A stretch of 64,000 nt of DNA from Brevibacillus aydinogluensis (lineage in GTDB: Bacteria; Bacillota; Bacilli; Brevibacillales; Brevibacillaceae), in the NCBI RefSeq assembly GCF_031954365.1, contig NZ_JAUSVZ010000006.1; one strand, written 5' to 3'. A program made the position numbers and the translations under genes. The first letter of the stretch is position 1. Each line of letters begins with the position of its first letter. Below are positions 42,977 through 51,350 of the stretch, piece after piece. The notes beneath the pieces are model-generated. The model was not told the DNA's origin. It did not search any database and saw nothing but the letters and a program-made list of their open reading frames with translations.

Positions 42977-44293
42977 ATGAGCAAAAGCCCATTTTCGAAT
43001 TGGTTCGGCCGAAAGAGCGGCCGCAAAGACGAATCTTTTTTTCGGGACATGCGGGATAAAGGAGAAATCCTCATCGATCCGCAGTCCGAGCTGGCCAGAC
43101 AATTGTCGATGATTTATTTGACCGAAGAGGATCTGGCCGTGGTCAAAGCGCTTCAGCCCTTGATTGCCCAACACATCGACAACATCGTTGACAGCTTTTA
43201 TGACAAGCTGGAGCAAGAGCCGAAATTGATGTCCATCATCGAGAATAAAAGCTCGATCGAACGGCTCAAACAGACGCTGAGACGGCACATTCAGGAGATG
43301 TTCAACGGCCGGATCGACGCCGCCTATATCGAGCAGCGCAGACGGATCGCCATCGTTCACGTGAACATCGGGCTGGAACCGAAATGGTACATTGGCTCGT
43401 TTCAGAATCTGCTGGCATCGCTGATCGAGATTATGGACGATGCAATTGCGGACAAGCAGGATTTTGTCCGGGCCGTGACCGTGGTGACGAAACTCCTCAA
43501 TATCGAACAACAGCTCGTGCTGGAAGAGTACGAAAATGAGCACGAGCGGATGCGGCAGGAAACGCAGCGGAAAAACGAGCAGCTTCGTCAGGTCCTGGCC
43601 CAGTCCGCCCACGAGCTGGCAGCCATTTCGGAGCAGACCAACACGTCGGTGCAGCAGCTGACGGAACAATCACGGGACGTGCTCCGCTTTGCAGAGAGCG
43701 GCACGAGCCATTCCCTGCGCGCCCAGCAGTTGTCCCAGGAAGGCAGGGAAAAGCTGGAGACCCAGCAGAAGCAGATGGAGTTGATCCAGCAAAGCGCCCA
43801 GCAGATCGCTGCGGAAATGGGCACACTGGAGGAGATTGCCGAAAAAATTCGCGGCATCGTCGACGTGGTGACCGCCATTGCCGAACAGACCAACCTGCTG
43901 GCGCTCAACGCCGCGATCGAAGCGGCTCGTGCCGGAGAACAAGGGCGCGGGTTTGCCGTCGTGGCCGACGAAGTGCGCAAATTGGCGGAACAGACGAAAC
44001 AGTCCGTCTCCGGCGTGACGGAACTGATCGAAAAGACCAGCGCCCAGACGGTCAGCATGTCCGCAGTGGTCAAGGAAGTGGAGCAGATGGTGGCGTCCAG
44101 CACCGCGATGACTGCCGAGACTACCGCCTTTTTCGCGGAAATCCTGCAGGCGGTGACCGAGAGCAAAGAGCAGAGTACGCACATCCAGCAGGAACTGGAA
44201 CGCTTCTTCAAGGTGATGGAAGACATCAATAAATCGGTATCGCAGGTGGCCGTCTCCGCCGACCAGCTGTCCGCGATCACGGAAGACCTGTAA
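42977..44293 (+). CDS. hemAT: HemAT-like heme-based aerotaxis transducer
   Basis: A 438-aa soluble chemoreceptor. The N-terminal globin domain (about 25-195) has the proximal heme His128 in RRIAIVHVNIGLEPKWYIG and a Tyr (IVDSFYDKL) at the position that hydrogen-bonds oxygen in Bacillus HemAT. The C-terminal methyl-accepting signalling domain contains the invariant hairpin VVTAIAEQTNLLALNAAIEA and GRGFAVVADEVRKLAEQTKQ. It senses oxygen and signals to CheA. No membrane helix is present, as in B. subtilis. ATG 42977 follows AAAAAGGAGAG. Confidence 0.9.
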   Translation: MSKSPFSNWFGRKSGRKDESFFRDMRDKGEILIDPQSELARQLSMIYLTEEDLAVVKALQPLIAQHIDNIVDSFYDKLEQEPKLMSIIENKSSIERLKQTLRRHIQEMFNGRIDAAYIEQRRRIAIVHVNIGLEPKWYIGSFQNLLASLIEIMDDAIADKQDFVRAVTVVTKLLNIEQQLVLEEYENEHERMRQETQRKNEQLRQVLAQSAHELAAISEQTNTSVQQLTEQSRDVLRFAESGTSHSLRAQQLSQEGREKLETQQKQMELIQQSAQQIAAEMGTLEEIAEKIRGIVDVVTAIAEQTNLLALNAAIEAARAGEQGRGFAVVADEVRKLAEQTKQSVSGVTELIEKTSAQTVSMSAVVKEVEQMVASSTAMTAETTAFFAEILQAVTESKEQSTHIQQELERFFKVMEDINKSVSQVAVSADQLSAITEDL

Positions 44294-44314
44294 CGATAGC
44301 CTGTAACGACAAAC

Positions 44315-44357
44315 AGGCACACTATGGTGCTGTTCCATGGTGTGCCTACGTGTTTTT
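44315..44357. terminator. Shared terminator between convergent genes
   Basis: AGGCACACTATGG (44315-44327) pairs with CCATGGTGTGCCT (44335-44347) with one mismatch, followed by GTTTTT on the plus strand. It overlaps the end of the minus-strand Crp-type gene. Confidence 0.75.
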
Positions 44358-44843
44358 ACGCAGCAGCCGGTTCACCGTCTCCCGCCGCAGCCCGACCAAC
44401 TGGCCGATCTCTTCCTGGGTGAGCAGCTCGGTCAAGGCGTAATCGCCCACGTACGTGCGAAACCAATCGGTCAACAGAGCCAGCTTGTCCGCCGGAGAGG
44501 AAGCGGTTAATTGGTCCATGCGCTGCTGGGTGAGCCGCAGCTTCATCTGGAGCTGCAATGCGATGTCCCGGTACATCAGCGGGTTTTCCTCCAGCGAGCG
44601 GTACCACTCGTCCGGAGGGATGACGTCCACGTCGCTGGTCATCAGGGCGATTGCGGTTCCGTGGTATTCCTTGTCCGACAGGAGCGAATGATGGGGAACG
44701 ATTTCTCCGGGCAGCAGAATGTTGAACAGAAACGGTGAGCCGTCCTGCTGCACCCTTACTACCTTCAACAGGCCCGACTGGATGCGAAAAAGCGGTCCCC
44801 GCTCGCCCTGGCGAAACAGGACGTCCCCTTTGTGCAGCCTCAT
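44346..44843 (-). CDS. Crp/Fnr-family transcription regulator (165 aa)
   Basis: A short Crp-type protein. The cyclic-nucleotide-binding-like barrel (about 1-95: GDVLFRQGERGPLFRIQSG; LLPGEIVPHHSLLSDKEYHG) and a C-terminal winged helix (LTQEEIGQLVGLRRETVNRLL) are complete. It lacks the four N-terminal Cys of Fnr, so an oxygen-sensing cluster is unlikely. At 165 residues it is shorter than most relatives. GGAGGG lies 6 nt before ATG 44843. The target genes are not apparent. Confidence 0.78.
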   Translation of the reverse strand: MRLHKGDVLFRQGERGPLFRIQSGLLKVVRVQQDGSPFLFNILLPGEIVPHHSLLSDKEYHGTAIALMTSDVDVIPPDEWYRSLEENPLMYRDIALQLQMKLRLTQQRMDQLTASSPADKLALLTDWFRTYVGDYALTELLTQEEIGQLVGLRRETVNRLLRKNT

Positions 44844-44879
44844 CGGCATCCCTCCGTCTCGCGTGACGGGCCTATGCCG

Positions 44880-45269
44880 TCAGCGGGTAGATTCAAAGAG
44901 TTCCAGCCGTTCCCCGTCCGGCCCCTCGAAAAAGATGTAGCGCGAACCGTTGGGCAGCGTCGTCGGCGCATCGTCCACAAAGGTGACGCCCAACCGTTTC
45001 AGCCGCTCGATTTCCTCGTCCAGGTTGTCCACCGTAAACGCGAGGTGGTGCACCTTGCCTTCCACCGGCAGCTCGCTGTTATAGCCGTGGATCAGTTCCA
45101 GTTCCGTCTCCGTGGTGCCGGGGAACCCCAGAAACGCCAGCGTGATCCCGGGGTTGGTGTGGACCAGCGTACCGCGGCATTCCAAGCCCACGACATCCCG
45201 GTAAAAGGCGATCGACCGCTCCAGATCCTTGACCATCAGGCCGACGTGTTCGATCTTTTTCACTGCCAT
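44880..45269 (-). CDS. VOC-family protein (glyoxalase I or methylmalonyl-CoA epimerase-like)
   Basis: A 129-aa single-unit VOC protein with the usual pattern VKKIEHVGLMVKDLERSIAFY, GITLAFLGF, ETELELIHGY, VHHLAFTVDNLDEEIERL and YIFFEGPDGERLELFE. Metal ligands by position are His9, the Glu of LELIHG, the His of VHHLAF and the Glu near the end. Lactoylglutathione-lyase- and methylmalonyl-CoA-epimerase-like proteins look alike at this level, so the reaction is undecided. The second ATG (45269) fits the GGGGAGAG ribosome site better than the first at 45275. Confidence 0.72.
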   Translation of the reverse strand: MAVKKIEHVGLMVKDLERSIAFYRDVVGLECRGTLVHTNPGITLAFLGFPGTTETELELIHGYNSELPVEGKVHHLAFTVDNLDEEIERLKRLGVTFVDDAPTTLPNGSRYIFFEGPDGERLELFESTR

Positions 45270-45398
45270 GCTCATCTCTCCCCTTTTTTCCAGTCGTTTC
45301 CCTCATTGTAGACGATTTTTCCCAAAAAGTCTGTACGCGGTTTTGGGCGGCGCACGCAGGCGCTATTTTCTAGTCGGACATATTTCAACCAGAAATAA

Positions 45399-45460
45399 TT
45401 GACATTCTTTTCGGAATTAAATTACTATTTGGAAAACAATTTGTATACAGCATACAGTAT
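45399..45460 (+). promoter_or_regulatory. Promoter and GntR-type operator of the catabolic operon
   Basis: TTGACA (45399-45404), 18 nt, TACTAT (45423-45428) is a good promoter. The dyad GTAT-ACAGC-ATAC (45443-45455) follows it, inside the longer run TTGTATACAGCATACAGT. Its size and TGTATACA style fit operators of FCD-type GntR repressors, so the first gene probably controls its own operon. Confidence 0.5.
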
Positions 45461-45487
45461 TCATGACAGGGGAAGGGTTTGAGGATC

Positions 45488-46171
45488 ATGCCCAGGATTA
45501 TTAAGCGCAGCGAGACGCTTCAGGAACAAGTGTACGAATATTTGCGGGAACAGATACTGTTTGGCGGGCTTGCACCGGGGCAGCGGTTGATCGAGGAGCG
45601 CTTGTGTGAAGAGACGGGCGTGAGCCGCAGCCCGATACGCGAAGCGATCCGCCGGCTGGAAAAGGACGGTCTGGTGGTGGTGCAGGCACAGGGAGGGGTC
45701 ACGGTCTACGAGCCGACGTTCGAAGATTTTACCTCGCTGTTCGAGTGCCGTCTCCATCTGGAACCGGCGGCCGCCCGTTTTGCCGCCGAGCGCCGGACAG
45801 AAGAGGAATTGGCCGACCTGCAGGAACTGTTGGCACAAATGGCGGACATTGCCCGTGACAGCGACGCCCGCAGAACGCACGAGCTCCATTTCGCTTTTCA
45901 CCAACGCATCGCGGAAGCGAGCAAAAACCCATACATGGCCAAAATCATGAACGATCTGAAGGTGCTGATTTCGTTCTACCGCAACGCCATCCTGCAGGTG
46001 CACCCGCATCGGCCGGAGACCGTCATTGCCGAGCACGGGGCGATCCTCGACGCGATTCGCAGGCGCGACGCAGACGCGGCTGCAGCGCGAATGGCTGAGC
46101 ACATTACCTGCGATTTTCGCCTGTGCATGGAAACCAAACGCAGAACAATACGACAAGGAGGGGACCGATGA
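45488..46171 (+). CDS. GntR-family regulator, FadR/FCD subfamily
   Basis: A 227-aa repressor-type protein. The winged-helix domain (1-75) includes LREQILFGGLAPGQRLIEER and EETGVSRSPIREAIRRLEKDG. The ligand-binding FCD domain (80-225) carries FECRLHLEPAAARFAAER, FHQRIAEASKNPYMAKIM and the late metal-site His residues in AEHGAILDAIRRRDADAAAARM and AEHITCDF. FCD regulators usually sense an organic acid that their operon degrades. It overlaps the next gene (ATGA), so it is likely the sensor for the CoA-transferase and TRAP genes behind it. Confidence 0.88.
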   Translation: MPRIIKRSETLQEQVYEYLREQILFGGLAPGQRLIEERLCEETGVSRSPIREAIRRLEKDGLVVVQAQGGVTVYEPTFEDFTSLFECRLHLEPAAARFAAERRTEEELADLQELLAQMADIARDSDARRTHELHFAFHQRIAEASKNPYMAKIMNDLKVLISFYRNAILQVHPHRPETVIAEHGAILDAIRRRDADAAAARMAEHITCDFRLCMETKRRTIRQGGDR

Positions 46172-47370
46172 ACGCACGAAAACCGCTGCAGGGTGTGCGC
46201 GTGCTGGAACTGGGCACACTGGTGGCCGCGCCGTTCGCCGGCAAGATTTTTGCCGAGTTCGGAGCAGAGGTGATCAAGGTGGAGCCCCCAGAGAAGGGTG
46301 ACCCGCTGCGCAACTGGCGGACAATGCACCACGACACGTCCGTCTGGTGGTATGTCCAGGCACGCAACAAAAAATCGATAACCGTTGACATGCGCAAGGA
46401 AGAAGGGCAGGAGATCATCCGCTCGCTGGCCCGTGAAGTGGACATCGTCATCGAAAATTTTCGGCCCGGGACGCTGGAGAAATGGGGGCTTGGTTACGAG
46501 GTGCTGAGCGGAATCAACCCTGGGCTGATCATGGTCCGCATCTCCGGTTACGGGCAGACCGGTCCCTACCGCAGCAAGCCGGGATTCGGCAGCGTGGCGG
46601 AAGCAATCGGCGGCCTGCGTTACTTGACCGGGTTTCCCGATCGACCGCCGGTGCGGGTGGGCATCGCGATCGGCGACCTTACGGCGGGCCTGTACGCGGT
46701 GATTGGGGCGCTGATGGCGCTTCACGCCCGCAGCCGCTCGCCGGAAGGAAGAGGACAACTGGTGGACGTAGCCTTGTACGAAGCCGTGTTCAGCCTGCTG
46801 GAAGGCGTGCTGCCTGAATACGACCTGAAAGGGGTGGTGCGGGAGCGGACAGGCAGTTCGCTGCCAGGCATCGCGCCATCCAACACCTACCTGTGCGCTG
46901 ACGGCAAGTACGTCGTGATCGGCGCCAATGGGGACAGCATCTTTAAGCGGCTAATGCACGCCATCGGCCGCAGCGACCTGGCGGAAGACCCCCGATATGC
47001 CACCAATCAGGGACGGGCGGAAAACGTAGCATTCATCGATCAGGTGATTGAGGAGTGGACAAAGCAGCATCCACTCCAGGAGGTGCAGCGCCGTCTGGAC
47101 GAGGCGGCTGTTCCCGTTGGGCCAATCTACAGCATCGTGGAGATTGTCGAGGACGAACACTACCGGGCACGTAACATGCTGGAGGAAATCCGTCTGCCTG
47201 ACGGAGAGACGGTGCTGTTTCCCGGAGTTGTCCCCAAGCTGTCGGAGACGCCCGGCGGACACGAGTGGGTGGGGCCGCGGCTGGGGGAGCACAACGAGGA
47301 AATCCTCAAGGGTCTGCTCAGACTGGATGATGCTGAGCTAGCCCGGCTGAAGGAGAAGAAAGCCATATGA
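46168..47370 (+). CDS. Family III CoA-transferase (CaiB/BaiF type)
   Basis: A 400-aa interlocked-dimer CoA-transferase. The catalytic Asp170 lies in GIAIGDLTAGLYAVIGALM, preceded by NARKPLQGVRVLELGTLVA, RISGYGQTGPY and FGSVAEAIGGLRYLTG. These enzymes move CoA from a donor such as succinyl-CoA to a carboxylate through an aspartyl-CoA anhydride. The partner HMG-CoA-lyase-family gene follows with a 4-nt overlap, so the acid activated here is most likely cleaved there. Relatives act on 3-hydroxy-3-methylglutarate/glutarate (SUGCT) or itaconate; the sequence alone does not decide. Confidence 0.87.
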   Translation: MNARKPLQGVRVLELGTLVAAPFAGKIFAEFGAEVIKVEPPEKGDPLRNWRTMHHDTSVWWYVQARNKKSITVDMRKEEGQEIIRSLAREVDIVIENFRPGTLEKWGLGYEVLSGINPGLIMVRISGYGQTGPYRSKPGFGSVAEAIGGLRYLTGFPDRPPVRVGIAIGDLTAGLYAVIGALMALHARSRSPEGRGQLVDVALYEAVFSLLEGVLPEYDLKGVVRERTGSSLPGIAPSNTYLCADGKYVVIGANGDSIFKRLMHAIGRSDLAEDPRYATNQGRAENVAFIDQVIEEWTKQHPLQEVQRRLDEAAVPVGPIYSIVEIVEDEHYRARNMLEEIRLPDGETVLFPGVVPKLSETPGGHEWVGPRLGEHNEEILKGLLRLDDAELARLKEKKAI

Positions 47371-48266
47371 CGACAGACGTGACGATCATCGAAGTGGGGC
47401 CGCGTGACGGCTTGCAAAACGAACCGTGCTTCATCCCGACTGAGAAAAAGCTGCGTCTGATCGGCATGCTTGTCAATGCGGGCCTGCGCCGGATCGAGGC
47501 GGTGTCGTTTGTCCATCCGCAGCGCGTGCCCCAGATGGCCGATGCTGAAGCGGTGATGGACGGGCTCCCCCGGGTGTCCGGGGTCTCGTTTGCCGCGCTC
47601 ATTCCCAATCGGAGGGGATTTGAGCGGGCGGCAGCGTGCCGGCTGGACGAAATCAACTGGGTCACTTCCGCCAGTCCGGCGTTCAACCGGCACAACATCA
47701 ACCAGACGATTGAGGAAAATCTGGATGCCTTCCGCGAGCTTGTTCCGCTGGTCCGGCAGGCGGGGCAGCGGATCCGTTTTTCCATCGCCACCAGTTTCGG
47801 GTGTCCGTTCTCTGGAAGGGTAGATCCGGACGTCGTGCTCCAGTTGGCCGAGCAGGCGATTGCCGCTGGTGCGGATGAGATCGGTATCGCCGACACGATC
47901 GGCATCGCGGTTCCGGACGAAGTGTACGCGCTGTCCAGACGGCTGATCGACGCCGTGGGGACGGAGCGAATCGCGCTGCATCTGCACGACACCCGCGGCT
48001 TGGCGCTGGCAAACACGTACGCCGCTTACACGGCGGGAATCCGCAGCTTCGAGACAGCGGTCGGCGGACTGGGCGGCTGTCCGTTTGCGCCGGGCGCTGC
48101 CGGCAACGCGGCGACGGAGGATGTCGTGTACATGTTTGAACGGATGAAGGTGCGTACCGGAGTAGATTTTTCCAAGCTGCTGGACGCTGCCGATTATGCC
48201 GTCAGCCTTTCCAAGCGCAAGCCGCTTGGCCGCATCCGGCTGGTTGAATCGAAAAAACGCCAATGA
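47367..48266 (+). CDS. Hydroxymethylglutaryl-CoA lyase family enzyme
   Basis: A 299-aa TIM-barrel lyase of the DRE-TIM family. The start VTIIEVGPRDGLQNE has the catalytic Arg and metal Asp, IALHLHDTRGLALAN carries the two metal His residues, and AVGGLGGCPFAPGAAGNAAT is the HMG-CoA lyase signature with the active Cys. It should cut an acyl-CoA such as HMG-CoA to acetyl-CoA and acetoacetate, or a near relative such as citramalyl-CoA. It overlaps the CoA-transferase by 4 nt and is followed by the TRAP transporter genes. Confidence 0.87.
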   Translation: MTTDVTIIEVGPRDGLQNEPCFIPTEKKLRLIGMLVNAGLRRIEAVSFVHPQRVPQMADAEAVMDGLPRVSGVSFAALIPNRRGFERAAACRLDEINWVTSASPAFNRHNINQTIEENLDAFRELVPLVRQAGQRIRFSIATSFGCPFSGRVDPDVVLQLAEQAIAAGADEIGIADTIGIAVPDEVYALSRRLIDAVGTERIALHLHDTRGLALANTYAAYTAGIRSFETAVGGLGGCPFAPGAAGNAATEDVVYMFERMKVRTGVDFSKLLDAADYAVSLSKRKPLGRIRLVESKKRQ

Positions 48267-48303
48267 TTAACGATTCACTGATGACCAAGGGAGGAAAACC
48301 ACA

Positions 48304-49365
48304 ATGAAAAAAAGTTGGATCAGCGTATGGACGACGATCGGACTACTGGGCAGTCTGCTGGCCGGCTGCGGCGGAGCGGCGGCACCAGGGGGCACTGCGG
48401 CTGACGGCACGTCAGGCGGGCAGGTGGCATCCGCTGACGGCTACCAGGAGGCGACCATCCGTCTCGCCTACAACCTGCCGCAGGACCATCACATCGCGCG
48501 CGGGGTGGAAGAGTTCGCAAAAAAAGTGACGGAGCGCTCCGGCGGCAAGGTGAAAATCCAGGTGTATCCGGCCGGGCAACTGCTGAGCGACAAGGAAATG
48601 AACCAGGCGATCCTGACGGGCGGCGTCGAGATGGGGGTCAACACGTCCACGCTGTGGTCGTCGGTGGTGCCGGCGATGGGTATTTTTGACGTGCCGTTCG
48701 CGTTTCCCACCTACGAGCTGGCGGGCAAGGCCCTGGCCGGACCTGTCGGACAAAAGCTGAATGCGGAGATGGAGAAGAAGGGGGCCAAAGTGCTGATGTA
48801 CGCCGACTATGGCTATGCCCAATTCGCCAACAGCGTCCGCCCGCTGACCAAGCCGGAAGACTTTCACGGACTGAAAATTCGCAGCATCGGTCACATCCCG
48901 TCGGTGATGATCCAGGCGTACGGCGCGGCCCCTGTCTTTATGGGCGCAGGTGAAGTGTACATGGCGCTGCAGCGCAAGACGATCGACGGCGCCACCTCCG
49001 GCACGACAGCGATGGTGCAACGCAAGTACGACGAGGTGTCACGCTATTTGACCGTCGTCAACTACGCCTACCTGGAATTCCTGCTCGCAGTGAACAAGCA
49101 GTACTGGGACGCGCTGCCGCCCAAAACGCAGGAACTGTTGACCGAGACGGCCAGGGAGACGGAAGAGTGGATCCGCAAACAGGCAGAAGAAGAGGACAAA
49201 CAGACGACCGAGCAGTTGAAACAAAGAGGCATGGACGTGTACGTGGTGCCGGAGAGCGACCTGCCGCAGTGGAAGGAAGCGGCCAAGCCCGCCTGGGACG
49301 AGTACCTGAAAACCGCCGGGGACTTGGGCAAAGAGCTGCTGGACGACGTGCAGAACATCAAGTAA
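48304..49365 (+). CDS. dctP: TRAP transporter substrate-binding protein (DctP family, lipoprotein)
   Basis: A 353-aa lipoprotein with the lipobox LLAGC (Cys22), then a DctP-type fold: AYNLPQDHHIARGVEEFAKK, LLSDKEMNQAILTGGVEMGV, FHGLKIRSIGHIPSVMIQAYG with the conserved Arg that binds the substrate carboxylate, and GEVYMALQRKTIDGATSGTT. It captures a carboxylic acid outside the cell and delivers it to DctQ/DctM. Anchoring by a lipid is expected in a Gram-positive host. Confidence 0.9.
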   Translation: MKKSWISVWTTIGLLGSLLAGCGGAAAPGGTAADGTSGGQVASADGYQEATIRLAYNLPQDHHIARGVEEFAKKVTERSGGKVKIQVYPAGQLLSDKEMNQAILTGGVEMGVNTSTLWSSVVPAMGIFDVPFAFPTYELAGKALAGPVGQKLNAEMEKKGAKVLMYADYGYAQFANSVRPLTKPEDFHGLKIRSIGHIPSVMIQAYGAAPVFMGAGEVYMALQRKTIDGATSGTTAMVQRKYDEVSRYLTVVNYAYLEFLLAVNKQYWDALPPKTQELLTETARETEEWIRKQAEEEDKQTTEQLKQRGMDVYVVPESDLPQWKEAAKPAWDEYLKTAGDLGKELLDDVQNIK

Positions 49366-49400
49366 CCGTGCGGCAGTATGCGAGAAAGGGAGGACGCTGA

Positions 49401-49907
49401 ATGAAATGGTTTTCTTACCTGTACCGCTGGCTGGACCGCTTGATCCTGTGGGGGGGAATTGCGGCGGGGATCCTGATCGTGGTGACGACGGGCATGATTT
49501 TTTACGAGATTGTCTCCCGTTCGCTCTTTGACGCCCCAACTGCCTGGGCCACCGAGCTGTCCGTTTACGCGATCATCGGCAGTTGTTTCATCGGGGCGGC
49601 GTACGCGGTCCGGGTAGACGCCCACATCAAGGTGGATTTGCTCCTGCACAACGTGCCGGCCGCCGCGCGGCGCTGGCTGCTGATCGTTTCCGCCCTGCTG
49701 GGGCTCGCGTTCAGCCTGCTGTTTGCCATCTTCAGCTGGGAACACGTCAAGCGGTCGATGGAGCTCGGTTTTACCTCCACCTCGCTCTTGCAGATACCCA
49801 TGTACATTCCTGAAATGCTGCTGCCGATTGGCGGCACGCTGCTGAGTCTCGCCTTTCTGCTGCAGGCGGTGGACTGCATACGCGGCGGGAAAGGGGGCGA
49901 GGCGTAA
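49401..49907 (+). CDS. dctQ: TRAP transporter small membrane subunit (DctQ)
   Basis: A 168-aa protein with four membrane helices (IAAGILIVVTTGMIFYEIVS; AIIGSCFIGAAYAVRV; LIVSALLGLAFSLLFAIFSW; MLLPIGGTLLSLAFLLQAV) and the conserved SRSLFDAPTAWATELSVY loop. It bridges the substrate-binding protein and DctM. Its stop overlaps the dctM start by one base. Confidence 0.88.
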   Translation: MKWFSYLYRWLDRLILWGGIAAGILIVVTTGMIFYEIVSRSLFDAPTAWATELSVYAIIGSCFIGAAYAVRVDAHIKVDLLLHNVPAAARRWLLIVSALLGLAFSLLFAIFSWEHVKRSMELGFTSTSLLQIPMYIPEMLLPIGGTLLSLAFLLQAVDCIRGGKGGEA

Positions 49908-51181
49908 TGGGCCTGTTTTTTACAGGCGGCATGGCCGCACTGCTCTTGATCGGTGTGCCGGTGGCCTTTGCCCTCTCGCTGTTGGCAGCAGTCGGTCTGT
50001 ACTGGTTCAATGGCGGCGTGCTGGGGCTGCACCAGATTCCCATCATCGCATACAAATCGCTGGATGACTTTACCATCAGTGCACTGCCGATGTACGTGCT
50101 GATGAGTCAGATTCTGCTCTACAGCGGCGTAGGCAGGGAGCTGTACGAAATGGCCAGCCGCTGGTTGCGTCATCTGCCGGGCGGCCTCGGGCTGGCCACA
50201 CTGTTGTGCTGCGGTATCTTTTCCGCCATCTCCGGTTCCAGCGTGGCGACGGCAGTGACGATCGGCACGGTGGCAATACCCGAAATGACCACACGGGGTT
50301 ATGACAAAAAAACGGTGTTGGGTCTGTTGGCGGCGGGCGGTACCTTGGGCATCCTGATCCCGCCCAGCGTCCCAATGATCATCTACGGCTCGGTCACCGG
50401 CGAATCGGTCGGCAAGCTGTTTATCGCCGGAGTCGTGCCGGGTATTGTGCTGCTGGTGATTTTTATGGTGTACGCGTCGTGGAGCATGCGCCATATCAAA
50501 GACGCGCCGGCCAGCTGGCAGGAGCGTTGGCAGGGGACGCGCAAAGCAGTCTGGGGTCTCTTGATGCCTGTTTTGATCATCGGCGGCATCTACACCGGGG
50601 TGTTCACCCCCACCGAGGCGGCTGCCGTCGGCGTAGTATTCAGCCTGCTGGTGGCGGGGATCGTCTACCGCAGCCTCACCTGGGCCAACATCAAAAACAT
50701 CCTGCTGTCAACCGTCGCAACCAACGCGATGATCCTGTTCATCATCGTCGGGGCGATGCTGTTCGGCTTCATTCTCACCTCCCTGCAGATTCCGCAGGCG
50801 ATGACGGAGATGGCCACCAGCCTGCCGGTCTCGAAGTGGGTCGTGTTCATCCTGATCAACCTGCTCCTGCTCGTGCTCGGATGCTTCCTGGAGACGGTCT
50901 CCATCCTAGTCATCACTCTGCCCATTTTGTATCCGATCATCACGTCTCTGGGCTTTGACCCCATCTGGTTTGCCATCATCATGGTGGTCAACATGGAGCT
51001 GGCCCTGATTACGCCGCCCGTGGGACTGAACCTGTTTGTGCTCAAGGGCGTCGACCCGTCCACGCCGATCGCCCTGATTGTGCGCGGCGCGGCCCCGTAC
51101 GCCGTGATCATGCTGGCGTTCATCGCGTTGTTGGCGTTTTTCCCGGAGCTAGCGACAGGACTGATTGGCCACGTGAAATAA
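49907..51181 (+). CDS. dctM: TRAP transporter large permease subunit (DctM)
   Basis: A 424-aa ion-coupled permease with about twelve helices and two inverted repeats. Each repeat has a conserved Gly/Ser/Pro-rich hairpin, the first being FSAISGSSVATAVTIGTVAI followed by LGILIPPSVPMIIYGSVTGE, the second GCFLETVSILVITLPILYPI then PPVGLNLFVLKGV. It moves the substrate with Na+ or H+. The two adjacent catabolic genes suggest a branched or short dicarboxylate as cargo. Last gene of the operon; a terminator follows. Confidence 0.92.
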   Translation: MGLFFTGGMAALLLIGVPVAFALSLLAAVGLYWFNGGVLGLHQIPIIAYKSLDDFTISALPMYVLMSQILLYSGVGRELYEMASRWLRHLPGGLGLATLLCCGIFSAISGSSVATAVTIGTVAIPEMTTRGYDKKTVLGLLAAGGTLGILIPPSVPMIIYGSVTGESVGKLFIAGVVPGIVLLVIFMVYASWSMRHIKDAPASWQERWQGTRKAVWGLLMPVLIIGGIYTGVFTPTEAAAVGVVFSLLVAGIVYRSLTWANIKNILLSTVATNAMILFIIVGAMLFGFILTSLQIPQAMTEMATSLPVSKWVVFILINLLLLVLGCFLETVSILVITLPILYPIITSLGFDPIWFAIIMVVNMELALITPPVGLNLFVLKGVDPSTPIALIVRGAAPYAVIMLAFIALLAFFPELATGLIGHVK

Positions 51182-51271
51182 CGCTTGTACCTCCTCTGCC
51201 CCTTTCTTGAGGCCGAGGGAGTCGGTTGTCACGTGCAGACGGCAGCAGCGAAAAGCAGCATCGAGCAGCCG

Positions 51272-51306
51272 AGCCGAACCGCCTAAGGCAGGTTCGGCTT
51301 CTCTTT
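51272..51306 (+). terminator. Rho-independent terminator after dctM
   Basis: A perfect 9-bp stem AGCCGAACC (51272-51280) with GGTTCGGCT (51291-51299), a 10-nt loop and TTCTCTTTT. Confidence 0.8.
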
Positions 51307-51350
51307 TGCCCCCCTCCCGCATAGGATGTACCAACTGGGAGGTGACGGGC

